This document shows positions 16,362 through 24,475 of a DNA stretch of 36,655 nt, piece after piece. The stretch spans positions 1 through 36,655 of the forward strand of contig CAYGDY010000017.1 of the NCBI GenBank assembly GCA_964348795.1, written 5' to 3'. The number at the start of each line of letters is the position of its first letter. Positions within the stretch are counted from its first letter, which is position 1. Origin of the DNA: JADLAT01 sp964348795 (GTDB lineage: Bacteria; Pseudomonadota; Alphaproteobacteria; Micavibrionales; Micavibrionaceae). The notes beneath the pieces are model-generated. The model saw only the letters and a list, made by a program, of their open reading frames with translations. It made no database searches and was not told the origin of the DNA. Both the position numbers and the translations under genes were made by a program.

Positions 16362-16743
16362 GACAGGTATGATCTTTCCTCTCGTGCTCATGGATAAGGC
16401 GTTGCTGAAAACGGGCTGGCACTGTCGGTGCCCCCGATGTCAGGAGGGGAAGCTCTACAAGGCGGGGTTTTCTCTGGATCTGCTGGCGGCATGTCCTGTC
16501 TGTGGTCTTGATCTGACCCGCAATGACAGTGCCGATGGCCCTGCCGTTTTTCTTATATTTATTCTAGGTTTTTTGCTTGTGCCCATCGCGTTGTTGACGG
16601 ATGCAGTGTTTCACTGGCCTTTATGGGTGCATGCCATTGTATGGGGGGCGCTTGCGTTGGGGCTGACAGTGGGCAGTTTACGCCCCTTGAAAGCTTATAT
16701 TATTGCCCTGCAATTCAAGCATCGTCCTGATGACTGGAAATAA
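16351..16743 (+). CDS. DUF983 family membrane protein with zinc-ribbon-like cysteines
   Basis: About 130 aa. The N-terminal half has two Cys pairs, HCRCPRCQEGKL and CPVCGLDLT, likely to bind zinc or another metal. Then come DGPAVFLIFILGFLLVP and a second hydrophobic helix, and LRPLKAYIIALQFKH closes the protein. This is the DUF983 pattern found between ctaE and SURF1 in many Alphaproteobacteria. Its function is not established, but the location argues for oxidase assembly. Starts at GTG 16351 or ATG 16369 are both possible. The 3' end overlaps the SURF1 gene by 14 bases. Confidence 0.88.
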   Translation: MNIETGMIFPLVLMDKALLKTGWHCRCPRCQEGKLYKAGFSLDLLAACPVCGLDLTRNDSADGPAVFLIFILGFLLVPIALLTDAVFHWPLWVHAIVWGALALGLTVGSLRPLKAYIIALQFKHRPDDWK

Positions 16744-17425
16744 GTCAGGCTCTTTTCCGGTTTGGGCGACACTGTTTACCGTGTTGTGCGTTGTCATTTT
16801 GTGTGCCTTGGGGACATGGCAACTGTACAGGCTGGCATGGAAAACCGATCTTTTAGCCCGCATCGCCATTGCGCAAGCGCGTCCTTCTGTCTTGGTGGAA
16901 CCGGCCAAACTGGATGAAACATGGGATTTTCACCATGGTATGGTCGAGGGCCAGTACGATCATACCCATACCATAGCGATTGTGCCGCGCACTTATAACG
17001 GGGTGATGGGGGCCCATCTTCTGACTCCTCTCAAACTCTCGGACGGGCGCACGATTATTGTCAATCGGGGGTGGGTGCCTGAAGGGAAAGTGGTGCCACT
17101 GGAGAAAAAAAGAGGAACGGTTCAGGTGCGTGGCGTGTTTAGAATACCCGAAGAGCCCAATATGTTCGTGCCATTTAATCATCCGGAAAAAGGGGCATGG
17201 TACCGGATTGATTTGTCCGATCTGGCGCGGTACCTGAAGACGGATGCGCTTGTGCCTGTGCTCCTGTATGCAGAAGTCGAAAGTGGGGCAGGGCGTTATC
17301 CTGTTGCCCAAGCCATTGTGCCCCATATTCCCAACAATCATCTCCAATATGCACTATTCTGGTTTTCCATGGCTGTTGTGTTGGTTGGTGTTTATATCGC
17401 CCGTTTTGTCAGGCGTGCCACATAA
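16730..17425 (+). CDS. SURF1 family cytochrome oxidase biogenesis protein
   Basis: Inner-membrane protein that helps insert heme a into oxidase subunit I. 231 aa with an N-terminal and a C-terminal transmembrane helix around a periplasmic domain, the SURF1 architecture. Motifs are ALGTWQLYRLAWK after the first helix, GAHLLTPLKLSDG, IIVNRGWVP, and NNHLQYALFWFSMAVVLVG at the C-terminus. I start at ATG 16730, which overlaps the DUF983 stop by 14 bases and gives a short cytoplasmic head; an upstream in-frame start is possible. The 3' end overlaps rsmB by 34 bp tail to tail. Confidence 0.94.
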   Translation: MTGNKSGSFPVWATLFTVLCVVILCALGTWQLYRLAWKTDLLARIAIAQARPSVLVEPAKLDETWDFHHGMVEGQYDHTHTIAIVPRTYNGVMGAHLLTPLKLSDGRTIIVNRGWVPEGKVVPLEKKRGTVQVRGVFRIPEEPNMFVPFNHPEKGAWYRIDLSDLARYLKTDALVPVLLYAEVESGAGRYPVAQAIVPHIPNNHLQYALFWFSMAVVLVGVYIARFVRRAT

Positions 17426-18780
17426 AACCCGTCCATGCCTCCGTATTCTGCCAGATGAAAGGGAAAGACCCGCAGGTCGCCTTCAGGCGTGAGGGGCGCC
17501 GAGAGGCCGCCCAGCTCCTCGGCCATAATCGGCAGACGCAGGGCCTCGGGGGTGTTTTCCAAAAAACTGTTTACAATATTTTCTCCCTCGGCTTTCTGGA
17601 GAGAGCAGGTGCAATAGATCAGGACACCTTCCGGTCTCAAGTTCCTGTAAGCCTGTTTCAGTAGCGTCACTTGCAAGTGCTGGAGACGCGCGAGATCCTG
17701 CGGGAGCTTCAAATGTGCCACATCAGGGTGGCGGCGGATCGTACCTGTTGCGCTACAGGGGGCATCGAGCAGGATATAGGGTGCGGGGGTGGGCGGTGAC
17801 CACGTGGCGGCATCGGCCGCCTGAATGGTCACGCGTTCCGACAAACCCATGCGCTTCAGGTTTTCTTCCAGCCGTTTCAGGCGGTTGACAGACCGATCCA
17901 GTGCCGTGACCTGCGCGCCTCTGCTGGCAAGCTGGAGGGTTTTTCCGCCCGGGGCGGCGCACAGATCCAGTACCGGACGATCTGTCATATCTCCGAATAA
18001 CAAGGCTGGTAAGGCCGCAGAGGCGTCCTGTACCCACCAGTGTCCCTCCGAAAAGCCTTCCCGCGCCTGCACGGTGCCACCGGAAGGCAGACGCAAGGTG
18101 CCGGTCGGCAGGCGGAGCGCTTCCAGCGTCTCCTGCCAGAATTTCTGGGTTTTTTCCTCCTTGACGGTGACATCGAGCGGTGCTTCCGAAAGATGGGCCT
18201 GTCCGATGCGTTCTGCAATCTCCTGCCCGTAATCATCGCACCAGAGCGTCCAAAGCCAGTCCGGTGTGTTGAGACTGTTTTCATTTTGCGTGGCTTTCCA
18301 GTCTGCCCCTTGACGGGTGAGGGTGCGGAGGAGGCCGTTTACAAACCCTTTCTGGCGGGTCATATTCTCGTTTTCTGTCAGCCGGACGGTGGTATCCACG
18401 GCCGCGTGATCCGGCACGTCCATAAACAGGATCTGTGTGGCGCCCAGACGCAGAATATTCTGCAGGATCAAGTTGCGGGGTGTATCCTTTTTCTCGATAG
18501 CACGCTCTATCAGATCATCAATCTGTCCCAGACGGCGCAGGCTCGTGGAGACCAGCATCCGTGTAAAGGCGCGGTCCCTGTAAGACAGGGCTTGCAAGGT
18601 GGTTTCGTTGTCCAGTGCCGTGTCCAGGGTCTGCTTTTTCTGGAGAACATTCTGGAGAAGTGTCAGGGCAATCTTGCGGGCCGCCATGCCGTCATACAGG
18701 GCGGGATCAATATCAAGTGGCAGTTCCGTTTCTGCGGTATTGGTCTCCGGTGATTTGTTTTTTACCATGCGGTCTTTCAT
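17392..18780 (-). CDS. rsmB: 16S rRNA (cytosine-C5)-methyltransferase RsmB-like (NusB domain + NOL1/NOP2/Sun)
   Basis: 462 aa. An N-terminal NusB-like RNA-binding domain (about residues 25-160, AARKIALTLLQNVLQ to KGFVNGLLRTLTR) precedes a SAM methyltransferase domain. The methyltransferase motifs are VLDLCAAPGGKTLQLA, the DAPCSATGTIRRHPD catalytic-release cysteine motif, and YCTCSLQKAEGE with the nucleophilic cysteine. It modifies 16S rRNA. The gene starts four bases after the chorismate mutase stop, so the two are one transcript. The target C967 is assumed from the family. Confidence 0.93.
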   Translation of the reverse strand: MKDRMVKNKSPETNTAETELPLDIDPALYDGMAARKIALTLLQNVLQKKQTLDTALDNETTLQALSYRDRAFTRMLVSTSLRRLGQIDDLIERAIEKKDTPRNLILQNILRLGATQILFMDVPDHAAVDTTVRLTENENMTRQKGFVNGLLRTLTRQGADWKATQNENSLNTPDWLWTLWCDDYGQEIAERIGQAHLSEAPLDVTVKEEKTQKFWQETLEALRLPTGTLRLPSGGTVQAREGFSEGHWWVQDASAALPALLFGDMTDRPVLDLCAAPGGKTLQLASRGAQVTALDRSVNRLKRLEENLKRMGLSERVTIQAADAATWSPPTPAPYILLDAPCSATGTIRRHPDVAHLKLPQDLARLQHLQVTLLKQAYRNLRPEGVLIYCTCSLQKAEGENIVNSFLENTPEALRLPIMAEELGGLSAPLTPEGDLRVFPFHLAEYGGMDGFYVARLTKRAI

Positions 18781-18784
18781 CAGA

Positions 18785-19087
18785 TTACGCCGACGGGGGC
18801 TCGGACTGTATCGTATGTTCCAGCCGATGGGCGGTGTCGATCATCAATTCATAGAGTTGCCGTATAAAATCGGGGTCCAGATTTTTCTCCCCGCCTATGG
18901 TGATGGCGCGCTCGATGACGGCTTTGGCGCGCGCTGGCTGGATGACATCGAGTCCTTCGCGGGCTTTGAGGAGTCCGACAGCTCTGACGATTTCAAACCG
19001 GCGGGCCAGCACAGTGATGAGTTCTTCGTCCAGTCGATCAATCTGGGCACGATAGGCTTCGAGTTCCGGCGGAAGGGTTTGAGTCAT
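18785..19087 (-). CDS. Chorismate mutase (AroQ class)
   Basis: Small all-helical mutase that turns chorismate into prephenate for Phe/Tyr synthesis. The core matches the AroQ fold: EAYRAQIDRLDEELITVLARRFEIVRAVGLLK with the catalytic arginine and lysine positions, then the second and third helices to LMIDTAHRLE. I use ATG 19087 (100 aa, normal size). ATG 19129 would add 14 basic residues; neither has a clear ribosome site. It lies just before rsmB and diverges from the SDHAF4 gene. Confidence 0.85.
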   Translation of the reverse strand: MTQTLPPELEAYRAQIDRLDEELITVLARRFEIVRAVGLLKAREGLDVIQPARAKAVIERAITIGGEKNLDPDFIRQLYELMIDTAHRLEHTIQSEPPSA

Positions 19088-19146
19088 GGTATCAAGAATG
19101 CTTTTTGATTTGGGTTTTGCAGAGTTCATATGATATATCATGGAAT

Positions 19147-19308
19147 ATGTCGGAGAAAAAACCAAGCATTGATTCTGAAAAGCCCAAGAAAAACGGGGAT
19201 ATTCCTAAGGAACCCTTGCGGGAAATCAATGGTTTTTCTGATCTGGGGCTTCAGGAGCCTACGCGGTTCGGAGATTGGGAAGTCAAAGGACGTTGTAGTG
19301 ATTTTTGA
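19147..19308 (+). CDS. Succinate dehydrogenase assembly factor 4 family (DUF1674)
   Basis: 53 aa, ATG 19147. The C-terminal half is the unmistakable DUF1674/SDHAF4 motif, REINGFSDLG then EPTRFGDWEVKGRCSDF at the very end. In mitochondria the homologue binds the flavinylated SdhA subunit and protects it during complex II assembly. The same role in bacteria is an inference from homology. The N-terminus is charged and likely disordered. The gene is squeezed between divergent chorismate mutase and convergent xthA, with no sdh genes nearby. Confidence 0.88.
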   Translation: MSEKKPSIDSEKPKKNGDIPKEPLREINGFSDLGLQEPTRFGDWEVKGRCSDF

Positions 19309-19331
19309 TACGATACGGACCGTATTGAAAA

Positions 19332-20132
19332 TTAAACGTCTATTTCTACAAGGACTGGAACGTGATCGGAAGGTTGGTCCCAGTCTCTTGCGTGCCTGAG
19401 GATTTCGTGGTGTTGTAAGGCGTGTTTCAAAGGGGGCGTGACCCAGATATGGTCGAGTCGCCGCCCGCGGTCCGAGGTTTTCCAGTCCTTGTTCCGGTAG
19501 CTCCACCACGTATAGCATTTCTGATCTTCCGGCACAAAATGGCGGGAAACGTCAATCCATTCCAGACTTTTGCGCATTTTGTCTAGACGCTCTGTTTCCG
19601 GCGGGGTATGGGATACTACCTGCAGGAGCTGTTTATGGGACCAGACATCGTGCTCCAAAGGTGCGATATTGAAATCCCCCAGCGCGATAAGGGCTTGATC
19701 CTGTGTGTAACGGTCTGCAAACCAGCCTGCTATCTCATCGACAAAATCGAGTTTGTGGGCGTACTTGTCGTTGAGAACCGGATCCGGTGTATCTCCGCCA
19801 GCTGGAATGTACAGAGTGTGGATCTGCATGTTGCGATGGGTCGGCGGTAACGTCACGGAGATGTGACGGCAATCTTGCCGTCCCACACGATTATGGATGT
19901 GTTGTTCAGAAAAAGGGATTTTTGAAATCAGGGCCACGCCGTTATAGCTTTTCATGCCGTGAATATGGATATGATCATAGCCTTCCCCCTGTAGGGGAGC
20001 CAGAGGGAAATGTTCATCCGGTGTTTTTGTTTCCTGTAATGCGATGATATCGGGTGCGGTTTCGCCAATCAATCGCAGGAGGAGGGGAAGCCGCAGGCGG
20101 ACTGAATTGATATTCCATGTGAGGATTTTCAT
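19332..20132 (-). CDS. xthA: Exodeoxyribonuclease III (AP endonuclease)
   Basis: 266 aa member of the exonuclease III / AP-endonuclease family that cleaves DNA at abasic sites. Metal and catalytic motifs are MKILTWNINSVR, LQETK with metal ligand E34, YNGVALISK, ALGDFNIAP, and the closing GRRLDHIWVT and PSDHVPVLVEI with the catalytic histidine. It starts 15 bases after the ybaB stop, so it is probably transcribed with dnaX-ybaB. It takes the place usually held by recR in that cluster. Confidence 0.95.
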   Translation of the reverse strand: MKILTWNINSVRLRLPLLLRLIGETAPDIIALQETKTPDEHFPLAPLQGEGYDHIHIHGMKSYNGVALISKIPFSEQHIHNRVGRQDCRHISVTLPPTHRNMQIHTLYIPAGGDTPDPVLNDKYAHKLDFVDEIAGWFADRYTQDQALIALGDFNIAPLEHDVWSHKQLLQVVSHTPPETERLDKMRKSLEWIDVSRHFVPEDQKCYTWWSYRNKDWKTSDRGRRLDHIWVTPPLKHALQHHEILRHARDWDQPSDHVPVLVEIDV

Positions 20133-20147
20133 GAAGGCGCCTGAAAT

Positions 20148-20471
20148 CTAAAACGGTAACTTGGCGTCTTTGGGAAGACCGAGTTGTTCCATCATGTTCT
20201 GGGTTTCGGTTTTGATCCGGCCTTCCTTGGCGTCATGGGCGTTGTTCAGTGCCGCAACGATCAGGTCTTCTACGGTTTCCTTGTCGGCGGGTGTTAACAA
20301 GGTCGGATCGATCCGGATACTTTTGACATCGCCAGAACAAGCCATCACAACCTTGACAAGCCCCGCGCCTGATGTGCCTTCTACCAGAAGATCTTTTAGT
20401 TTTTCCTGCATTTCCTGCAACTTGAATTGCATTTGTTGGGCTTGTTGCATCATATTTTTAAAGTTCATCAT
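20148..20471 (-). CDS. YbaB/EbfC family nucleoid-associated protein
   Basis: 107 aa DNA-binding protein of the YbaB/EbfC family, which coats DNA as a dimer. It has the typical N-terminal Gln/Met-rich helix (MMQQAQQMQFKLQEMQEKLK), the GTSGAGLVKVVMACSGDVKSI beta region and an acidic C-terminal helix. It begins 12 bases after the dnaX stop, the standard dnaX-ybaB linkage. Confidence 0.95.
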   Translation of the reverse strand: MMNFKNMMQQAQQMQFKLQEMQEKLKDLLVEGTSGAGLVKVVMACSGDVKSIRIDPTLLTPADKETVEDLIVAALNNAHDAKEGRIKTETQNMMEQLGLPKDAKLPF

Positions 20472-20483
20472 CCTGAAAGGTCC

Positions 20484-22232
20484 TTATGTATCGTGAGGGG
20501 CTTGGGGTGAAAGTATGGCTTTGATTTCAGCGTCCGGAAAGAGTTCATAAATCTCTTGTATCAGGGGGTGTTGCCGGACGGCTTCGATTTCTGCCTGTTG
20601 AATCTGTTCAGCCCTCTGGGCGAGTGTGGGCTGGCCGCTTTGTGCCGAAAGACTGACGAGCCAGCGCACGGCTGTCAGGCGGCCCAGTGTCTGGCTCAAT
20701 TCCTGAGAGAGTTTGGGTGGTGCTTCGGTTGCAAGGCGGATATCTAGTCGTCCGGCTTGTGCGGTATGTTCCAGTTTTATCAGGTGCACAAATTGGTAGA
20801 GCTGGCTGGCCAGAAGCATTTCGTTATGCTGTTCCAGGAGAAAGACGAGGTCCTGCAATGTTGCAAGGGGTCTTTCCAGAGCCGGTGCCGGCGCGGGTTG
20901 TGGCGCGGTGTCATACGCGATTGCGTGATGTGTGGCACCGGAGGATACAAGCGCGGGGCGGGCTTGTGTGGGTCTTGGTGTGGAATCCGGTGTCTGGCGC
21001 GAAAGGCTTGTGCCTGATCCTGTGGCAGAGGGCGCCGTATTGTCCTGTAATTTGCGGATCAGATCGGCGGGATCGGGCAGATCGGCGGCATAGCCGAGCC
21101 GGATCAAAACCATTTCCAGCGCATTCTGGGGGTTTGGGGCTTGCTGGACTTCCCCCAGCCCTTTGAGAAGCATTTGCCATGTGCGCCCGAGCAAGGGAAG
21201 GGAGGTTTTCTGCGCAAAGGCGAGTGTGCGTGGCCCGTCTCCGGTCGAGAGGGTATGTGACATGGTTTTGGTTTCGGGAACGGCCCGTAATTTTGTCAAA
21301 GTGTGATTCAGGTCCAGAAGGTCCTGAATCAGGATGACAGGATCCGCGCCCTTGCGGTACAGGTCATCCATCAGTGTCAGGGCTTCGGGTATTTTTCCGG
21401 ACAGGAGAAATTCCAGCAGATCGAGATTGCGGGAACGGTCTGCGAGTCCCAGCATCTGTGAAATATCCTGTGCTGTAATGCTGGCGGTGTCCTCTGTGGT
21501 GCTGGTCAGGGCGATGGCCTGATCCAGAATGCTCAGGCCATCCCGCACAGACCCGTCGGCGGCCTGCGCTATGAGTTCTGCGGCCTCCGGTGCGATCTTG
21601 ACCTGTTCTTGCTGGCAGATCGAGAGATAATGGGCTGTGAGTGTCGGAATATCGACACGGCGCAGGTCAAAGCGCTGGCACCGCGAGAGTACGGTAATGG
21701 GCACTTTGTGGATTTCTGTTGTGGCAAAAATGAATTTGACATGCGGCGGGGGCTCTTCGAGTGTTTTGAGCAAGGCATTGAAGGCCGGTTTTGACAGCAT
21801 ATGCACTTCATCGATAATGTAGATTTTGTAGCGGGCTTCAGAGGGCGCATAGCGCACGTCATCGAGAATCTCGCGGATATCGTCAATCCCTGTCCGGCTT
21901 GCCGCATCCATTTCGATCACATCCGGATGCCGGTCTTCGGATATCGCCCTGCACAGGGCGCAGTCCTCCGTAGCGCCTGTGGTGGGGCCCGATTGCCCAT
22001 CCGGACCGGTATAGTTCAAGGCCTTGGCAATAATACGGGCGGTTGTAGTTTTCCCTACGCCACGTACGCCTGTCAGCATGAAGGCGTGGGCGATCCGGCC
22101 CGATTCAATGGCGTTCTTGAGGGTGCGGACCAAGGCATCCTGCCCGATCAGTTGCGCAAAATTCTGGGGCCTGTACTTGCGTGCCAGAACGCGGTAGGGC
22201 GTGGCATTAGGGGCTTTTTGTTCTTCACTCAT
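20484..22232 (-). CDS. dnaX: DNA polymerase III subunit gamma/tau
   Basis: Clamp-loader ATPase that organises the replicative holoenzyme. 582 aa. The sequence starts VLARKYRPQNFAQLIGQ, with Walker A GVRGVGKTTTAR (residues 55-66), DEVHMLSKPAFNALLKTLEEPP and the SRCQRFDLRR sensor region. The length includes a tau-like C-terminal part after a proline/alanine linker (about residues 395-450). The zinc module is unusual: only C91 and C94 remain of the usual four cysteines, with Tyr74 and Thr88 where the other two normally sit. It is followed closely by ybaB. No frameshift site for a separate gamma form was identified. Confidence 0.96.
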   Translation of the reverse strand: MSEEQKAPNATPYRVLARKYRPQNFAQLIGQDALVRTLKNAIESGRIAHAFMLTGVRGVGKTTTARIIAKALNYTGPDGQSGPTTGATEDCALCRAISEDRHPDVIEMDAASRTGIDDIREILDDVRYAPSEARYKIYIIDEVHMLSKPAFNALLKTLEEPPPHVKFIFATTEIHKVPITVLSRCQRFDLRRVDIPTLTAHYLSICQQEQVKIAPEAAELIAQAADGSVRDGLSILDQAIALTSTTEDTASITAQDISQMLGLADRSRNLDLLEFLLSGKIPEALTLMDDLYRKGADPVILIQDLLDLNHTLTKLRAVPETKTMSHTLSTGDGPRTLAFAQKTSLPLLGRTWQMLLKGLGEVQQAPNPQNALEMVLIRLGYAADLPDPADLIRKLQDNTAPSATGSGTSLSRQTPDSTPRPTQARPALVSSGATHHAIAYDTAPQPAPAPALERPLATLQDLVFLLEQHNEMLLASQLYQFVHLIKLEHTAQAGRLDIRLATEAPPKLSQELSQTLGRLTAVRWLVSLSAQSGQPTLAQRAEQIQQAEIEAVRQHPLIQEIYELFPDAEIKAILSPQAPHDT

Positions 22233-22313
22233 GCGATTCTCTGTTTATATGGTCAGAGCGATTTTACACGTCTGTTCACAGGATGCACTGGTTTTTTTAA
22301 ATGCCGTGCGTTT

Positions 22314-23696
22314 TCAATGCATGTAGGTCAGAGAAAGGAGCGCCTTGTTGCTGGAATATTCGTCGGTTTCCAGACTGGAGGATTTGTCCTTGTGGTCGTA
22401 GCCTAGCCGGACACCCATATTGTCCGAAAATCTGTAATCGGCTTCCAGACTGGTATAGTAGATTTCGTTTTCCCGTCCCGAGGCCGTGGCGGTGGCAAGG
22501 TAGGAATTTTTATAAACACCTGTCGTGAGTGTGGTATCAAGCCGTGTGGTAAAGCTGTTTTTCAGACTGATTTGATACTGGGTGCTTTTGGCCCCGTTTT
22601 CAGCACTGAGCGAGGGGTCGCTATAGGTGGTGGTGGTCAGGGCCGTGAGGGTTGTGAGGGGCGTGATTCGCCAACTGAGCGCCCCTCCCAGATAGGGATC
22701 GTTTGTGCCTTTCAAGGAAAAATCGTTACTGCGCTGGAGATATCCGCCATACACACTGCCACTGAAGAGTCCTGTGGTATCGAAATTAAGGCCGACCTGT
22801 GTATCGGTTTTTTTCGAGTCCTCCGTGGTGCCGTTGATCAGATGATAGGCGGTCTGGGAGAGGGTGTTTTTGATGTAAAGTTCATTCAGGGGCATATAGA
22901 CGTAAGATACTGTTGTAGAAAGGCTTTGGGCCTTGCGTTTCACAAAATCCGTTGCGGCTAGGGCATCCAGCTCTGTTTCCCGTCTGGTTTCCTCGTTTTT
23001 GCCCAAAATTTTGAACTGCCAATAGCTGAGCGCCCGTGTGAAGCCCAAAGACTGTGACACCGAGGATAAATCAATCGTATTACCGCCGTTTTGGTCCTCT
23101 TCCGATCCACGGGTGGCATGATGATCCTTGTCTGTCAGGGAGGCAGTCAAAAAAGTTTTTTCTGTCAGTTCATACTGGCCCGCAATGATTGCGCCATGAT
23201 CGGAAAAATCCTTTTCGCTGTGGGTGTTGTACGAACCGATATTGGCATTGGCCCCTAAATACAGGATGTGGCGGTTCCAGTTTGACTGGACGGCAAGTCC
23301 GGGCTTTATGCTGGTCAGGAGATCATTGGTGGAGCCCGTTTTTTGCAGGAAAATATTGTCATCATACAGGCTGGAAACGGTTATGCCCGGGCTGACGAGA
23401 AAGCCGCCAACGCGCACTCCCCGTGTGGAGGCGTTGTTGATCGGGATCAGGTTGCCGGACAGGATGTTATCGGGTGCGGTCACCTGCGCGTGTGCCTGTC
23501 CCCCTGCCACACACAGAAGAATCCATGCAAGGAGGGCGGCAACGGCACCCCCTTGCCCTTTGAAAACATTCCGGTGTTGTGAATGTCGGGCACTGGGGTG
23601 TTCCGGCAAAAAAGCACGATTCTGGCACACCTCAGAATATACGTTCTCTGACTGTGATGGAATCGCCGGGCAGGATCGGGGTGTTATGTGTAGCAT
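22314..23696 (-). CDS. Outer-membrane beta-barrel protein of polysaccharide-export type (BBP2/EpsL-like)
   Basis: The body consists of repeated amphipathic beta strands. The stretch YDDNIFLQKTGSTNDLL, then IKPGLAVQSNWNRH, is typical of the beta-barrel-porin-2 proteins found in exopolysaccharide operons. The closing strand SSNKALLSLTYMH ends in an aromatic-residue pattern suited to Bam recognition. It could form an outer-membrane channel beside the Wza-type protein. The start is uncertain. ATG 23696 has AGAAGG 9 bases upstream but overlaps the exporter gene by 65 bp and places the signal peptide (VAALLAWILLCVAGGQAHA) at about residues 52-70. GTG 23630, just after the exporter stop, would give 438 aa and a more normal signal position. 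Confidence 0.8.
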   Translation of the reverse strand: MLHITPRSCPAIPSQSENVYSEVCQNRAFLPEHPSARHSQHRNVFKGQGGAVAALLAWILLCVAGGQAHAQVTAPDNILSGNLIPINNASTRGVRVGGFLVSPGITVSSLYDDNIFLQKTGSTNDLLTSIKPGLAVQSNWNRHILYLGANANIGSYNTHSEKDFSDHGAIIAGQYELTEKTFLTASLTDKDHHATRGSEEDQNGGNTIDLSSVSQSLGFTRALSYWQFKILGKNEETRRETELDALAATDFVKRKAQSLSTTVSYVYMPLNELYIKNTLSQTAYHLINGTTEDSKKTDTQVGLNFDTTGLFSGSVYGGYLQRSNDFSLKGTNDPYLGGALSWRITPLTTLTALTTTTYSDPSLSAENGAKSTQYQISLKNSFTTRLDTTLTTGVYKNSYLATATASGRENEIYYTSLEADYRFSDNMGVRLGYDHKDKSSSLETDEYSSNKALLSLTYMH

Positions 23697-24222
23697 TCAT
23701 CTGAACCTTCTGGGGGCCGTTTCCGCGATCAATAAGAATTTTGTTCCGGGCCGCTCTGGGCGTGTAGCCGCCCGCCATCGAGATGGCTTCAAACGTATCG
23801 AGATTCGGCAGGTACGTGTAGGTGCCAGGATTTTTGACCTCGCCCATGATAAAGAAAGGGCGGGATGTGAAGACTCCGGCGGTTACGATGGGACTGCTGA
23901 GGTAACCTTTCGAGACAAAAACATTCTTCAGGCGGGTGCGGAGCTCCTCTTCGGACAGGCCAGAGGCCTGTATCCGGCCAACGAGCGGAACATTGACGTA
24001 CCCCATCGGGTTGACCATGTATTCCCCTGTCACGTCTTCCTCGCCATAGACGGTGATCTTGATCGTATCGCCCGGGCGCAGGAGATACGCCTGTTCCTGT
24101 GGGAGGGTCATGGGGGCGTCAATGTCGGCGGCGGGGGGAGTCGCGCAACCGCCAAGGACCAGAAGTCCTATCATGAAAATCAGGACCGGAAACAGGGAAT
24201 GTCTTTTATTATAAACTGTCAT
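23632..24222 (-). CDS. Polysaccharide export lipoprotein (Wza/poly_export family, short form)
   Basis: 196 aa. The lipobox is VLGGC, with lipidated C26 after a hydrophobic signal. The poly_export domain follows: YLLRPGDTIKITVYGEEDVTGEY, then NPMGYVNVPLVGRIQASGLSEEEL. One SLBB domain completes it: FFIMGEVKNPGTYTY, AGGYTPRAARN, ILPGDSITVRERIF. It would form the periplasmic and outer-membrane part of an export channel for capsule or exopolysaccharide. It is much shorter than E. coli Wza, as is common in Alphaproteobacteria. It is the first gene of a minus-strand pair with the beta-barrel protein, divergent from rplK. Confidence 0.92.
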   Translation of the reverse strand: MTVYNKRHSLFPVLIFMIGLLVLGGCATPPAADIDAPMTLPQEQAYLLRPGDTIKITVYGEEDVTGEYMVNPMGYVNVPLVGRIQASGLSEEELRTRLKNVFVSKGYLSSPIVTAGVFTSRPFFIMGEVKNPGTYTYLPNLDTFEAISMAGGYTPRAARNKILIDRGNGPQKVQMNATHNTPILPGDSITVRERIF

Positions 24223-24334
24223 AGGGCAACCGTTATCTTAAAATGTTTATCTAAGGTCTCTGAAATCTCATGCAAAGAGGGATACTGTGTTTTGAGGGTA
24301 TTTGCAATTCCGAATATGCCACGGACGGATATTT

Positions 24335-24355
24335 TTTTCCACAGTTTTATTCACA
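24335..24355 (+). other. Two adjacent DnaA-box-like 9-mers
   Basis: TTTTCCACA (24335-24343) and TTATTCACA (24347-24355) both fit the relaxed DnaA-box consensus TTWTNCACA, lie in the same orientation and start 12 bp apart. They sit in the AT-rich 334-bp gap between the wza-type gene and rplK. Two boxes are too few to call an origin; DnaA-responsive regulation is a possibility. Confidence 0.35.
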
Positions 24356-24416
24356 GGGGTTTGTGATCTCCTGAGAAGGCGGGTTTTTAAAAAGAAGAGC
24401 TTTGCGCACATAAAGC

Positions 24417-24445
24417 TTGATTTTCCTGATTTCCGGCGTTATGGT
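24417..24445 (+). promoter_or_regulatory. Predicted promoter of rplK-rplA
   Basis: TTGATT (24417-24422), a 17-base spacer and TATGGT (24440-24445) give a plausible sigma70-type promoter with transcription from about 24452. It would place the whole conserved leader hairpin in the transcript. A promoter is needed here because rplK has no same-strand gene upstream. Confidence 0.4.
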
Positions 24446-24475
24446 CCCGCCACGTTCAAAGATTAACGTGAATAT

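Noticed and set aside
22233..22313. SRP RNA gene, sometimes found next to dnaX
   Set aside because: No GGAAGGGAGCAG-like apical loop motif or long hairpin in this short gap.
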